Positions 19,001-27,661 of a stretch of DNA of 59,630 nt are shown piece by piece. This DNA is from Trichormus sp. M33_DOE_039 (GTDB lineage Bacteria; Cyanobacteriota; Cyanobacteriia; Cyanobacteriales; Nostocaceae): positions 1 to 59,630 of the forward strand of contig DVDT01000037.1 in assembly GCA_015296085.1 (NCBI GenBank), in the 5' to 3' direction. Numbering within the stretch: position 1 is the first letter of the stretch; every line of letters starts with the position of its first letter. A program made the translations under genes and the position numbers. Below the pieces are notes generated by a model. It was not told the DNA's origin. It made no database searches and saw only the letters and a program-made list of their open reading frames with translations.

Positions 19001-19552
19001 ACGCAATAGACATACATCCACTTCCAACATCTGGCCAACTGTATCGACAATGGCTTGTAAAATCTGTCGGTAATCTAAGGCACTGCGAATAGTGTTGGTA
19101 ATGGTATTAAGCAGCGATTCTTGACGCAGTGTGCGAGTCAATTCACGGGTGCGTGCTTTGAGAACGTTATGAGTATCCAGGGCTTGACGAACTACTGCCT
19201 TGAGTTCTTCTGCTTCCCAGGGTTTAGTAACATATTTGAATACTTTACCAGCATTAATTGCTTCCACTAAGTCTTCGACATCAGTGTAGCCAGTTAAAAT
19301 AATCCTAATAATATCTGGATATTGAGTTGCCGTGAGGCTTAAAAATTCTGTTCCACTCATGATCGGCATACGCTGATCCGAGATAATTACTGCAACCTCT
19401 CCTTCTTGTGCCAGCAGATCCAGTGCCGCAGGGCCAGATGTTGCCCTTAGCACCTTGTACTCGCGATAGAAGGTGCGGTAAAGCAAGTCAAGGTTGTCTG
19501 GTTCATCATCAACAACCAAAATTTTAGGCTTACTGTTTACTTGGGATTTCAT
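16031..19552 (-). CDS. cyaC: CyaC-type hybrid sensor kinase / adenylate cyclase
   Basis: 1173 residues. Order: receiver (ILVVDDEPDN, acceptor in IISDQRMP), two GAF domains (about 150-515), HisKA with ISHEFRTPITL near 535, HATPase with GIGIV and GSGLGLALVKELVE, second receiver (ILVVDDNADL, VTDLMMP) and a class III cyclase from about 975. The cyclase has metal-binding Asp in FSDIVGFT and in DKFMGDAIL. Lys in VDKFMGD and Asp in RADYTAIG point to ATP rather than GTP. This matches the plan of CyaC in Anabaena and Spirulina, where phospho-signalling controls cAMP synthesis. cAMP could act on Crp-family proteins such as the one at 46909, which is inference. Confidence 0.93.
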   Translation of the reverse strand: MKSQVNSKPKILVVDDEPDNLDLLYRTFYREYKVLRATSGPAALDLLAQEGEVAVIISDQRMPIMSGTEFLSLTATQYPDIIRIILTGYTDVEDLVEAINAGKVFKYVTKPWEAEELKAVVRQALDTHNVLKARTRELTRTLRQESLLNTITNTIRSALDYRQILQAIVDTVGQMLEVDVCLLRPFQDEQLVDEGFIYQKAALEQVNQENTTTQTNHLTPTPLLAQTLWETREVQVIHDVVGDERIYGDTPELQNRAKAFETAKISSSLVVPLLWQQQLMAVLALHQCHQGRIWGEEEVQLVLMVADQAALALSQSYAYEQVRALAKREALINTITTAIRSSLNPQDIFAAITQQLGQALQVDGCVLSLWAEEDEYVQYVGLYDSSQPLENYFSDVPGKEYSGNYELTIPGLPESQAPIRENPILQEIIRTHEPVVIDDLNNYALAVQGFDLPGKQPARSLMVVPLVADGKCIGSITLREGSKARRWLSSDIELAKTVAAQAAIAVQQSRLYQKTREQAERLIELDKQKTEFFQNISHEFRTPITLIQGPLESAVSTGEGLSYDQSAIALRNSRRLLRLVNQLLDLQRLDAGRMQPSFRPSDLVEFVSQIVESFRPYCEKKSLQLVTNLSECPTVYLDMEKFDKVVYNLLSNAMKFTPEGGTITVKLKTVENHCLLQVQDTGIGIVQEQIPHLFERFRQAEGSENRSYEGSGLGLALVKELVELHGGQVTVESVYGQGTTFNLWLVAGNAHLPTQQISEMRVEVNTSRASVELADLELVETTSDNTEGIDLSLYIESQNNQRENTQATSSDRSVHSILVVDDNADLRTYVSDILRRSGYQVQTARNGYEGFGKAQAIAPNLIVTDLMMPMVTGLEMIRMIRTEEKLKGTPIILLTAKVDEETRIEGTEHGADAYLAKPFNDRELLAEVRNLLALKANERRVLELNTYLTESVLKRFLPPTLVSKAAAGSLSLDLRPEPRLITVLFSDIVGFTQLANTLRSRRVAELLNEYLEAMTKGVFDNGGTVDKFMGDAILALYGAPEELTPNEQVRRAVNTARAMQKSLVQLNKKWQSQGIFDADSQNGVQFRCGIHQGTAVVGMFGSAERADYTAIGPSVNIAARLQAAAVPGTILVSAAVADYLQDEEITKGSPLKLKGVDETVLTFMVTPEVTVNR

Positions 19553-20456
19553 GCACCGCTTTCCTGCTGTAACGGCAGTCGGATAAAGGATAATCTGATC
19601 AGGTGATAATGTTTCTGAGTCAGTTGGGAACAGAACATTGTAACCAATAAAGCTATGTGGCTAAATGACTGGTGGAGATGGAACTATTCACATTCATCAA
19701 CTTCAATGGCTGCTAAAGACTACCATTGAAGCTAGCGCAGTGCAGTTAGTCTCATTATTAGTGATTTTGTTACAGATTTTATACTGACTAGTCAAATATT
19801 GCCTCACCTCCAGTAATCACCATCAGAATAGTATATGTAGCAATCTAGCTTGGTTTTATGATCTCGATTAAACTACATCTTAAGTTTTCCCGTTGTTGCA
19901 GTTGCACTAACACTTTTAAGTAAATTTTATTTATACCAATCATGTTACAACCAGTAATATTACTAGTGTTATTAGTCGAAATAAGTATACCGTTAGACTA
20001 ATATATCGCGTCTCTTATAGCTTTGAGAAAAATGAGGCTGAGAGTGCGGTTAGTGAAGGGAGGTGTTGAGCAGTGTGCTAAGTAAAAATACCAGTCTCCA
20101 GTCCCTAGAAGGTTTATGTGTTAGTTATAATGTTTGCTGCCATGTCAATATGCTAGGCTACTATATTCTTACCGTAGTAAGTGTTACTCATCCTATCTTG
20201 TTTGCATAGCGGCGTGAGCCTGCTCTACAATTTTTCCATTCGAGCAGCCTTAACCCCACAACGAAGTTATACCAGTTCAAAAAACTTTGCAACACATCAA
20301 GTATCGTTAGGGGACAAAGTCTTGCGCCCCCAGCCAATCCATGCTACAGCATTCTTTTTTCTAATTGATATAAGATCTATGGCTGGCTCATTTGTAAAGT
20401 TTACACTACTCTTCTGAGATTATTTCAGCCGACTTACTTACAGTGTTCTAGGATAT
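19553..20456. other. 904-bp intergenic region upstream of cyaC
   Basis: AT-rich DNA between divergently read genes; it must hold the cyaC promoter. Around 20061-20110 lies a copy of a dispersed repeat (GTTGAGCAGTGTGCTAAGT type) that recurs near 45165. Short frames (for example 20181-20417) have no protein-like character. No RNA gene was recognised. Confidence 0.5.
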
Positions 20457-21110
20457 TTGAGAAGATTTTCGTTGAAAAACATTCATACTAAACTAGCCTT
20501 GGCATACTGGTTTTTTGATCCATACCACCAAAAACAAGTCACATCTCCTGCAGAAAACAGTTCTCAGCACTTCCAGATTCGTGCTGCTATCTCTGCTGAT
20601 TTAAAGGGTGTTGCTCAAATTATTGCAGAAAGCTTTCACTCCCAAAATGGTTTATGGGGATGGGCTTTTCCACTGCTACGTTTGGGTATTTACGAGGATC
20701 TCAAGCATCGTCTACTCTCATCTTCACCTCATCATATCTGTTTAGTCGCTGTTAATACACTTGTTGATGGCACTCATCAATTATTGGGTACCGTAGAAAT
20801 GGGTGTGCGTGTTAGTGACATTTGGACACAGACTGATAGAAGGTTTCTGTATCTGTCTAACTTAGCTGTTCACCCAGAATACCGCAGGCATGGCGTAGCC
20901 TCCAAATTACTCATTAGCTGCGAACAAGTGTCACGAGAGTGGGGATTCCAGGATCTATATCTCCATGTTTTGGAAAATAATTATCAAGCACGGCAGCTTT
21001 ATTTCAAACAGGGATATCAGGTACATAGGGTAGAATCTGACTTCAATGTATTCTTATTTAGGCAATCACGCCAGATTTTATTACATAAACATCTGCACCT
21101 AAATCCTTAA
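20457..21110 (+). CDS. GNAT family N-acetyltransferase
   Basis: 217 residues with a TTG start; a second TTG at 20472 is equally possible. The acetyl-CoA-binding motif A is clear: LSNLAVHPEYRRHGVASKLL. A following helix and the C-terminal LYLHVLENNYQARQLYFKQG YQV is typical of motif B. The N-terminal FQIRAAISADLKGVAQIIAE is the usual first strand and helix. The protein transfers acetyl from acetyl-CoA to an amine; the substrate is unknown. It stands alone. Confidence 0.85.
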   Translation: MRRFSLKNIHTKLALAYWFFDPYHQKQVTSPAENSSQHFQIRAAISADLKGVAQIIAESFHSQNGLWGWAFPLLRLGIYEDLKHRLLSSSPHHICLVAVNTLVDGTHQLLGTVEMGVRVSDIWTQTDRRFLYLSNLAVHPEYRRHGVASKLLISCEQVSREWGFQDLYLHVLENNYQARQLYFKQGYQVHRVESDFNVFLFRQSRQILLHKHLHLNP

Positions 21111-21897
21111 GCTAAGTATTCTTTGATGGTATGTAAATTGGTTGGGGAGAACATGTTTGATCAAAAAAGTTGATAAGATTCGATTAGCAAAAAGCCAGAT
21201 TCTAGTAATTCAAAATTTGTGGTAGCTTGTAAAAATTAATTTATATTTCCAATAACTAAGACTGTATTTTGAGTTTTTTATAGAAAATTTCGATAATGCC
21301 TTAAAGTTTTGGCTAAAACATATGGGTGTAAAATAGCTGCACAACATCTTGCTAAATTCAATCCGAGCTCAATGCTGAGTGAGCCTAGAATTTTGAGTCA
21401 TAGACTGAATATTGGGCAGATTTCCTATTTATTTTGCGATGCAGCAAAATTTATCTAAAATATTTAATAAAGTTATTTTTATGCAGTCTTAAGAAAGATT
21501 CATAGAAAAAATATGTCTATTTAATCATGATATGTTAAATCTATTGCATATCAACTTTCAAATTTAAATTATGTCAAAACATAACACTTTAACTATAATT
21601 GTAATGTCAGTAAAATTACGCTTGATTTTAATTAATTTCCTTACAATAACTTAGCAATAAAGATATTTAACTTCATGGAAACTTTAAACTTTTTGAGTTT
21701 AATTGGCAGACAAATCTAATTAGATCACATAAAATGTGATCACTCAATGGCGCAATCATCTCTATTTCTTGAAATCTTGATTAAAAGTAAACCAAAAATT
21801 CTTTTAATAAAGAAATATCAAAAACAAGGTTTTGAATATCATCAAAAAATCCCACGCTGAATTCCCAAATTTACACCATACAAAAGTTTGAGCAAGC
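21111..21897. other. 787-bp AT-rich intergenic region
   Basis: No gene-like frame, tRNA or clear hairpin found. A short inverted sequence TAGATCACATAAAATGTGATCA near 21722 (gatcaca/tgtgatc) resembles a Crp-type palindrome (GTGA..TCAC is absent, so weak). It presumably contains the promoter of the gene at 21898. Confidence 0.4.
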
Positions 21898-22434
21898 ATG
21901 GATAGCGAAAAAAACCGCCGCTATCAGGTTACTATGGTATCAACTTACTACTCCGACACAAGTTGCCTTGACAGTCTTGTCATGCCAGATGGAACTGAGC
22001 AAATCTACAGTTCGGATATTCTGACGTTTTTGCACAGTGGGCAAGTTTTTATCGTCAACAGTCGTAGGCGGAATGGGTTAATCCTGATTAAACGCTATCA
22101 TGCGGAATTTGCCGGCCCAGGGGCAGCAGTTGGGGGTGAATATGATGCTGATTGCCAAATGGTTATTCCTATAGGAAATCTCTCTTTGCTGACACCAGAG
22201 TCTTATGAAGATCGCCAAAAAGCTTACTTAATCCGGCGACAGTGGATTAGACTAATCAAACAAATTACAGAAAATCCACTACCTCAGCAGCGAGTGCAAA
22301 AAATTCTTGATCAGTTTGAACAATATTTTCCCCAGGAAATGGTTGCTAATTTACCAGATGGGGCTTTTGCTTTGTTAGTGGGAGTGCTACCCCAAACGGT
22401 GGGAATGGTACGTCGTTGGGGGAATAGGGAATAG
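21898..22434 (+). CDS. Conserved cyanobacterial unknown protein
   Basis: 178 residues, soluble, no signal peptide. A beta-rich N-terminal half (YQVTMVSTYYSD, VFIVNSRRRNGLILIKRYHA, PGAAVGGEYDADCQMVIP) is followed by a helical half (YLIRRQWIRLIKQITENPL). No catalytic motif is recognised. It stands alone, convergent with hisC across a perfect palindrome. Function unknown. Confidence 0.7.
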   Translation: MDSEKNRRYQVTMVSTYYSDTSCLDSLVMPDGTEQIYSSDILTFLHSGQVFIVNSRRRNGLILIKRYHAEFAGPGAAVGGEYDADCQMVIPIGNLSLLTPESYEDRQKAYLIRRQWIRLIKQITENPLPQQRVQKILDQFEQYFPQEMVANLPDGAFALLVGVLPQTVGMVRRWGNRE

Positions 22435-22521
22435 GAAATGGGGAAGAAAAATTCAATACCCAATGCTCCGTTCCCTAATAAATAATAATTAGTGATACCG
22501 TTTTTTAATGAAGATGCACTT

Positions 22522-22547
22522 TAGAGACGTTGCATGCAACGTCTCTA
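22522..22547. repeat. Perfect 26-bp palindrome between convergent genes
   Basis: TAGAGACGTTGCA and its exact reverse complement are joined without spacer. Elements built on AGAGACGTTGCA are, as I recall, dispersed in Nostoc intergenic regions. Between two convergent genes it could act as a bidirectional terminator, though it lacks flanking T runs. Confidence 0.8.
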
Positions 22548-22568
22548 CATCATTTATTTGGTGAAACT

Positions 22569-23726
22569 TCATAGAGAATTGGTGTGACTATTGACCAAAT
22601 ACGCTTGAATCCGGTTTAGCGTACGTAAGTTCTCTTCAGGTGTACCGATAGTAATTCTCAATCCGCCGCTAATTTCACGTATTAGAGTACCTTGATTTTT
22701 CAGATGTTGATGAAGATGTTTTAAAGATATATTTTGTGAGTCAGCAATCTCTGGTTTTAGACGCACGAAAATGAAGTTAGCAGCACTGTCTATAACTTGT
22801 AATGCTGGTTGTTGAGATAAAGCTGCAATCAGTTTGGTGCGTTCATTAAGAGTTTGGGGAATAGAATCTAGCAAGATTTGGCGATTTTGCAAGGCTATGA
22901 GGGCGGCCGCAATGGAAAAACTAGGTAGATTGTAAGGTAAGCGGACTTTTTCTAGAATAGCGATCGCTTCTGGATGAGCTATGCAATAACCAACACGCAT
23001 AGCCGCTAGCCGAAAAGCCTTAGAAAAGGTACGTAAAATTATCCAGTTGGGACGCTGCGCTAATTCATTCACCAAAGTTGTTTGACTAAATTCAAAATAC
23101 GCTTCATCAATTACCACCAAAACCTGTTCACTTAGACTTTTTATCCAAGCCAATTCACTAGAAGTTAAAGGGTTAGCGGTGGGGGAATTGGGATGGACAA
23201 CAAAAACTACGCGAATGGGAGGGTGTTGAGTGTTTTCTATAGCTGATTGGGCGGCGTTTAAATCAATTTCAAAATTACTAGGATTTCGAGAAACCGTTAC
23301 TACGGGTATACCTAAAGTTTTGGCTAAAATCCCATACATGGAAAAGGTGGGATTAGCCACCAGAATTGACCCTTCTCCCTGTAGACAGGTAGCAATTAAT
23401 AAGGAACGGATCAGTTCATCTGAACCATTACCGACAGAAATATTATCAGCAGTGCATAGCGACGTGGAAAGGCCAGCTGATTCATTAACATATTGAGCGA
23501 TCGCATTTTTGAGAGCCTCATGTCCACCATCAGGGTATCGGTTGGTTTCGATCACCTCTTGATAAGTCCAAGCTAGCTTTTGTTTTAACTCAGATGGTAA
23601 ATCATAGGGACTTTCATTTGTATCTAAGCGATCTAACTGAGTTGGGACTGCTGCGGTTGTATCACTACCAGGGTGTGGTTTGTAAGCGTTGAGTTGAGCT
23701 AAATCTGAACGAATAAAAGGAAGCAT
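22569..23726 (-). CDS. hisC: Histidinol-phosphate aminotransferase
   Basis: 385 residues from the ATG of [11 protein letters not shown]; a TTG four codons earlier is possible. It is a class I/II PLP aminotransferase. The N-terminal [11 protein letters not shown], the GNGSDELI loop, [19 protein letters not shown] and the PLP lysine in [17 protein letters not shown] (about 232) are the hallmarks of HisC. It converts imidazole-acetol phosphate and glutamate to histidinol phosphate and 2-oxoglutarate in histidine biosynthesis. No other his genes are adjacent, as is usual in cyanobacteria. A second HisC-like gene elsewhere cannot be excluded. Confidence 0.92.
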   Translation of the reverse strand: MLPFIRSDLAQLNAYKPHPGSDTTAAVPTQLDRLDTNESPYDLPSELKQKLAWTYQEVIETNRYPDGGHEALKNAIAQYVNESAGLSTSLCTADNISVGNGSDELIRSLLIATCLQGEGSILVANPTFSMYGILAKTLGIPVVTVSRNPSNFEIDLNAAQSAIENTQHPPIRVVFVVHPNSPTANPLTSSELAWIKSLSEQVLVVIDEAYFEFSQTTLVNELAQRPNWIILRTFSKAFRLAAMRVGYCIAHPEAIAILEKVRLPYNLPSFSIAAALIALQNRQILLDSIPQTLNERTKLIAALSQQPALQVIDSAANFIFVRLKPEIADSQNISLKHLHQHLKNQGTLIREISGGLRITIGTPEENLRTLNRIQAYLVNSHTNSL

Positions 23727-23738
23727 GGTTTTAGTCAA

Positions 23739-23871
23739 TAGTCATTAGTTGTTAGTCATTAGGGAATTGGGTATGGGGCATTGAGAATTTGGCATTGGAT
23801 TTTTCTTCCACTGCTTTCCCAGTCCCCCCTCCTCTTTCAGAGAGGCTAACGCGAACGGGGTTTGTCAGTCC
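23739..23871. repeat. Short tandemly repeated repetitive sequence
   Basis: Degenerate heptamer runs (AGTCATTAG, GTTAGTCATTAG) are followed by GGAATTGGGTATGGGGCATTG-like sequence, typical of filamentous cyanobacterial STRRs. Similar runs occur at 24510-24526, 42284-42296 and 47860-47930. Confidence 0.6.
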
Positions 23872-24519
23872 CTAACCCCTAGATAACTGGCAGAATTGTT
23901 GAATTGCTTGCCAAATTTCGTCTTTAACATTATTTAGGGCGTGATCGCTGTCGAGTTCTATTAACTCTACCCAAGGACGTAATTGCAGAAAATCGCGACT
24001 GGCTTGAATAGGAATGACTTCATCTTGTTTGCCGTGCAGAATTAATGTGGGAATGGGGCGTTGCAATTGGTTTTCGGAGTATTTGGTTGCATCAGTTACA
24101 AAATTGTAACTTAAAGGGAGCGATCGCCCTTCACCGTAATGGTGAACCATGAGGTACTTTTCTTGTTGCCAACGCTGTATTGTTTCTTCTCCTAACTTGG
24201 GCAACCAATGAGATAAGAAACCGAAAGCTGGTGCTAACAGCACTAGGCGTTCTACCTGTAAATATTGCTGTGCTATGTGAGCAGCAGTCAAACCCCCTAA
24301 ACTAGAACCAATCAAAGTAACAGGTGCGGAGTCATCGACAAATGCGACTGCGGCTTGTTTGATTTGACGTGAGATTGTTAACTCTGAGAAGTCATCACCA
24401 TTGAGATCGGGAATACTCAGGGGGATTTGCAATTGAGCAAAGCGATCGCGGATATCTTGGGCTTTAGCAGATTTCGGACTGGAAGCAAAACCGTGTAAGT
24501 AGATGTATTGGTTAGTCAT
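23872..24519 (-). CDS. YqiA/YcfP-like alpha/beta-hydrolase (putative esterase)
   Basis: 215 residues. The N-terminal YIYLHGFASSPKSAKA and the nucleophile elbow GSSLGG (about 92) are typical of the YqiA/YcfP esterase group. LILHGKQDEVIP supplies the acid and DSDHAL the histidine. No signal peptide. It probably hydrolyses small acyl or thioesters in the cytoplasm; the natural substrate is unknown. It is on the same strand as hisC but separated from it by repeats. Confidence 0.85.
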   Translation of the reverse strand: MTNQYIYLHGFASSPKSAKAQDIRDRFAQLQIPLSIPDLNGDDFSELTISRQIKQAAVAFVDDSAPVTLIGSSLGGLTAAHIAQQYLQVERLVLLAPAFGFLSHWLPKLGEETIQRWQQEKYLMVHHYGEGRSLPLSYNFVTDATKYSENQLQRPIPTLILHGKQDEVIPIQASRDFLQLRPWVELIELDSDHALNNVKDEIWQAIQQFCQLSRG

Positions 24520-24525
24520 TAGTCA

Positions 24526-24600
24526 ACCCCTTCCCTTTGCTACACAACGCTACCACGTGGCTTGCTTCCTCGTTCGCGGAGCATTTCGGAGGGAAGGGGT
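24526..24600. repeat. Inverted-repeat element (11-bp arms)
   Basis: Perfect arms ACCCCTTCCCT (24526-24536) and AGGGAAGGGGT (24590-24600) enclose 53 bp with CGTTCGCGGAGCATTTCGG. It lies between the histidine kinase and the esterase genes. It could be a small dispersed repeat or a terminator of the kinase gene. Confidence 0.6.
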
Positions 24601-24624
24601 ACAAGACATTACGTGAATAGGGGT

Positions 24625-26931
24625 TCAAGTTCTACCTGCCAGATTAGCAACTACAGATGCTAACTCAGTAGCATTGACTGGTTTGGGAAGATGTAGCTGA
24701 AAGCCTGCTAACAGGGCTTTATTGCGGTCTTCTGCTCTAGCGTATGCTGTCAGTGCTACGGCTGGGATTGTACCGCCTTGTTCTTGGGAGAGCGATCGCA
24801 GTTGGCGAATGAGTGTGTAACCATCAGTTTGAGGCATGCCGATATCACTAATGAGTATTTCCGGGTGAAATTGTGGCAGTGCATCTAGAGCTTCGGGAGC
24901 GGATGAGACTGTCATTACTTGCGCGCCATACTGACCTAAAATTGTGCTGATTAATTTTTGAGCGTCTGGCTCATCATCGACGACTAACACACGCAAACCA
25001 TTCAGTATGGAGGAGTTATTTAAATGTTCTACCCTGGTAAGGGTGGACAATGGTTGGTAGCTGCTCACTGGTTCAGTAATAGCTTTCATGGGCAGGTTTA
25101 CCACAAAAGTTGTCCCTTGCTCAAGTCCTGGGCTGATGGCGTAGACTTTACCACCATGCAGTTCTACAAGATGGCGGACAATGGCTAATCCTAATCCTAA
25201 CCCTCCATGCGATCGCGTTGTGGAGCTATCGGCTTGTCGGAAACGTTCAAATATGTAAGGTAAAAATTCGGGGGCTATTCCTGAGCCTGTGTCACTCACT
25301 TGAATTTCTACGGAAGAATCTACACGCCTAACTTTGACCGTGACTCTACCACCTTTGGGTGTAAATTTGACGGCATTGGTCAATAAATTCCAGATAATCT
25401 GCTGTAAGCGGTTAGCATCGCCCATAACTACCCCAATACTGGGTTCTGATTCGTATTTGAGAGTAATTTCTTTAGCGTCGGCGGCTGGCTGGATCGTATC
25501 AATGGCGTTGTTGACAATAGATGTCAGATCTAGAGGCTGGATGTTGAGCCGGAGTTGACCGCGAATAATCTGAGAGACATCTAAAATATCTTGAATTAGT
25601 TGGGCTAAGGCTCTAGTGTTGCGCTCAATTGTCTCTAAGGCGCGCTCAGTTGTAGTTTTGTCAAATTGACGAGTTCTGAGGAGTTGTGTCCAACCCAACA
25701 CGGCATTCAGAGGGGTACGCAATTCATGGGAGAGGGTGGCGAGAAATTCGTCTTTAATGCGGTTGGCAACTTCGGCGGCGGTACGTGCAGCTTTTTCTCG
25801 TTCTAAAAGCTGTTGGCGTTCTTGTTCTGCTTGTTTGCGTTCGCTAATGTCAATCATAAACCCGTGCAGTAGTCGTGGCTCTGTACCGGAACGCACGACA
25901 TTCACGATGTCATAAAGCCAAACAACTCTGCCATCAGCTGCCAACATTCTATATTCAAATTCGTAGTTATCTAGGGACAGCGATGATTGATGACAATGTT
26001 TGATTACCCACTCTCGATCCTCTGGGTGAATGTGTTTATCCCAAAAATCGTCTGAGTACCACTCCGTTGCGGGATAGCCTAAAATTTCTACGCTTTGTGG
26101 CCCTACATAAGTAAACTTACCTTGGGTAACATCTACTTCCCAAGGAATTATCCTGACTTTTTCGGTGATAGTTCTTAATCTTGCTTCGCTTTCTTGGAGT
26201 GCTTGTTTGGCTAAGACGCGTTCGCTGATATCTAATACAAATCCAACTAGTTGGTTATGATTGCTTTCTAACAAGGCAAAACCTATCACAACAGAAACGC
26301 AACTACCATCTTTACGGATGTATTCTTTCTCTAAATTTTGACACACACCGGTCGTTTTGAGTTCTTCTACAGCGCGATCGCTTGCTGTCAAATATTCTGG
26401 TGGTGTCATCTGTTGCCAATTAACTTGCCCCCTCAGTAGATCCTCTTGTGTATAGCCTACTATGCTTAAAAAAGCATCATTAGCCTCCAGAATTACCCCG
26501 TTTATATCAGCAACAATCACCCCAATGATATTAGAGTCTGCTAACCTTCTAAACTTTGCTTCACTTTTCCGTAGCTGTTGATTAGTGATTTCTAGTTTCT
26601 GTTTAGAAGTAGCTAGTTCTGAATTCAACCAGCTAATTAGTGCTGAAACTGATATAAATACGATTAAACGTAATTGGCTATCGAACTGAACAACATACAG
26701 CGAAAATTTTGGTTTGAGGAAAAAGAAGCTGATTGCAAACGTAGACAAGAACGTTGCCAGCAGTCCTGGTTTAAAGCCACCATACCAGGAACTAATAGCC
26801 ACGGCAGCAAAAAAGAGTAGGAAAATAGTTGGTGTTAATAGTTGTTTGAATAATAGCGTCAGTAGTAAAGCACTACCGACAGCAAAAAATGCTACCGCGT
26901 AGGATGAAAACCTAGAACGTATTCCTTTCAA
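24625..26931 (-). CDS. Membrane hybrid histidine kinase (PAS-PAS-HisKA-HATPase-REC)
   Basis: 768 residues with a TTG start. The N-terminus has about four membrane helices resembling the KdpD-type DUF4118 domain (LFFAAVAISSWYGGFKPGLL). Two PAS domains with PAC segments follow (about 120-370). HisKA has LSHELRTPLNAV near 403. HATPase has DTGSGIAPEF and GLGLGLAIVRHLVELHGGK. The C-terminal receiver has VLVVDDEPDA and the acceptor in LISDIGMPQ near 697. It senses an unknown signal and passes phosphate internally. No partner regulator lies adjacent. Confidence 0.92.
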   Translation of the reverse strand: MKGIRSRFSSYAVAFFAVGSALLLTLLFKQLLTPTIFLLFFAAVAISSWYGGFKPGLLATFLSTFAISFFFLKPKFSLYVVQFDSQLRLIVFISVSALISWLNSELATSKQKLEITNQQLRKSEAKFRRLADSNIIGVIVADINGVILEANDAFLSIVGYTQEDLLRGQVNWQQMTPPEYLTASDRAVEELKTTGVCQNLEKEYIRKDGSCVSVVIGFALLESNHNQLVGFVLDISERVLAKQALQESEARLRTITEKVRIIPWEVDVTQGKFTYVGPQSVEILGYPATEWYSDDFWDKHIHPEDREWVIKHCHQSSLSLDNYEFEYRMLAADGRVVWLYDIVNVVRSGTEPRLLHGFMIDISERKQAEQERQQLLEREKAARTAAEVANRIKDEFLATLSHELRTPLNAVLGWTQLLRTRQFDKTTTERALETIERNTRALAQLIQDILDVSQIIRGQLRLNIQPLDLTSIVNNAIDTIQPAADAKEITLKYESEPSIGVVMGDANRLQQIIWNLLTNAVKFTPKGGRVTVKVRRVDSSVEIQVSDTGSGIAPEFLPYIFERFRQADSSTTRSHGGLGLGLAIVRHLVELHGGKVYAISPGLEQGTTFVVNLPMKAITEPVSSYQPLSTLTRVEHLNNSSILNGLRVLVVDDEPDAQKLISTILGQYGAQVMTVSSAPEALDALPQFHPEILISDIGMPQTDGYTLIRQLRSLSQEQGGTIPAVALTAYARAEDRNKALLAGFQLHLPKPVNATELASVVANLAGRT

Positions 26932-27661
26932 GGTGGCTTCTCCTTTATGCCTCTAGCTAGAGCATTATTCCCAAAATTAGTGAGAAAATGCGATCGCTCC
27001 ATAAATATTTTGCATGGGTTAAATCTGAACTTAACAATCTATATTTGTAAATCTATCTACAGGCTGAATAATTAAATTATTCTGATAATTTTGTGAACAA
27101 TTATCAACTATTCCCATGTTATTAATAAATTAAATCTTACTATTTTATTGGTGTAAGATTAATAATTTATTTTCTTCTTCCAGTTCAGTTGAAGCTCATG
27201 CAACTTTAAGTTTTTCTTGCATTGTCTGGGGAGTTAGCTACGCGCAAATCCCATAGGGAACCCAAGGCTAAATATTCATACCAACTTAATTTAAACTAAA
27301 TTCTGAGCAGAATGCAGTATTATTATCTACAAAATTTTTAGATTAATTTAGTAGTATTGCCTAATTTAGTAATTTAATAAACATTTTGTCGGCATGGTTT
27401 AGCATAGCTGATAAAAGCTGATAAGCATGTAAATTGCCAGCTAATTTCATAATATATTCATTAACTATATTTAATTTTTAGAAGCTAATGAAATTTATTT
27501 TATACAAGCTTCCTCAGTGACTCAATAGGGGGACACAAATAAACTTAACTATATGAATTTAGGTCAAGATAGCTGAAAAGCCCTTCCCTCTGCTTTCTGC
27601 CTTCTGCCTATTTATTAATGTAAAATTTTTCCAGTCCTCAGTTTCTCATCCCCAATTTGTA
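26932..27661. other. 730-bp intergenic region between divergent genes
   Basis: AT-rich with no gene-like frame. A dispersed repeat fragment (GTTAGCTACGCGCAAATCCC) lies near 27230. It should contain the promoters of both the kinase gene and the XPB operon. Confidence 0.45.

Noticed and set aside
20181-20417. 78-codon plus-strand frame in the cyaC upstream region
   Set aside because: Composition looks random, no ribosome site, no recognisable motif.
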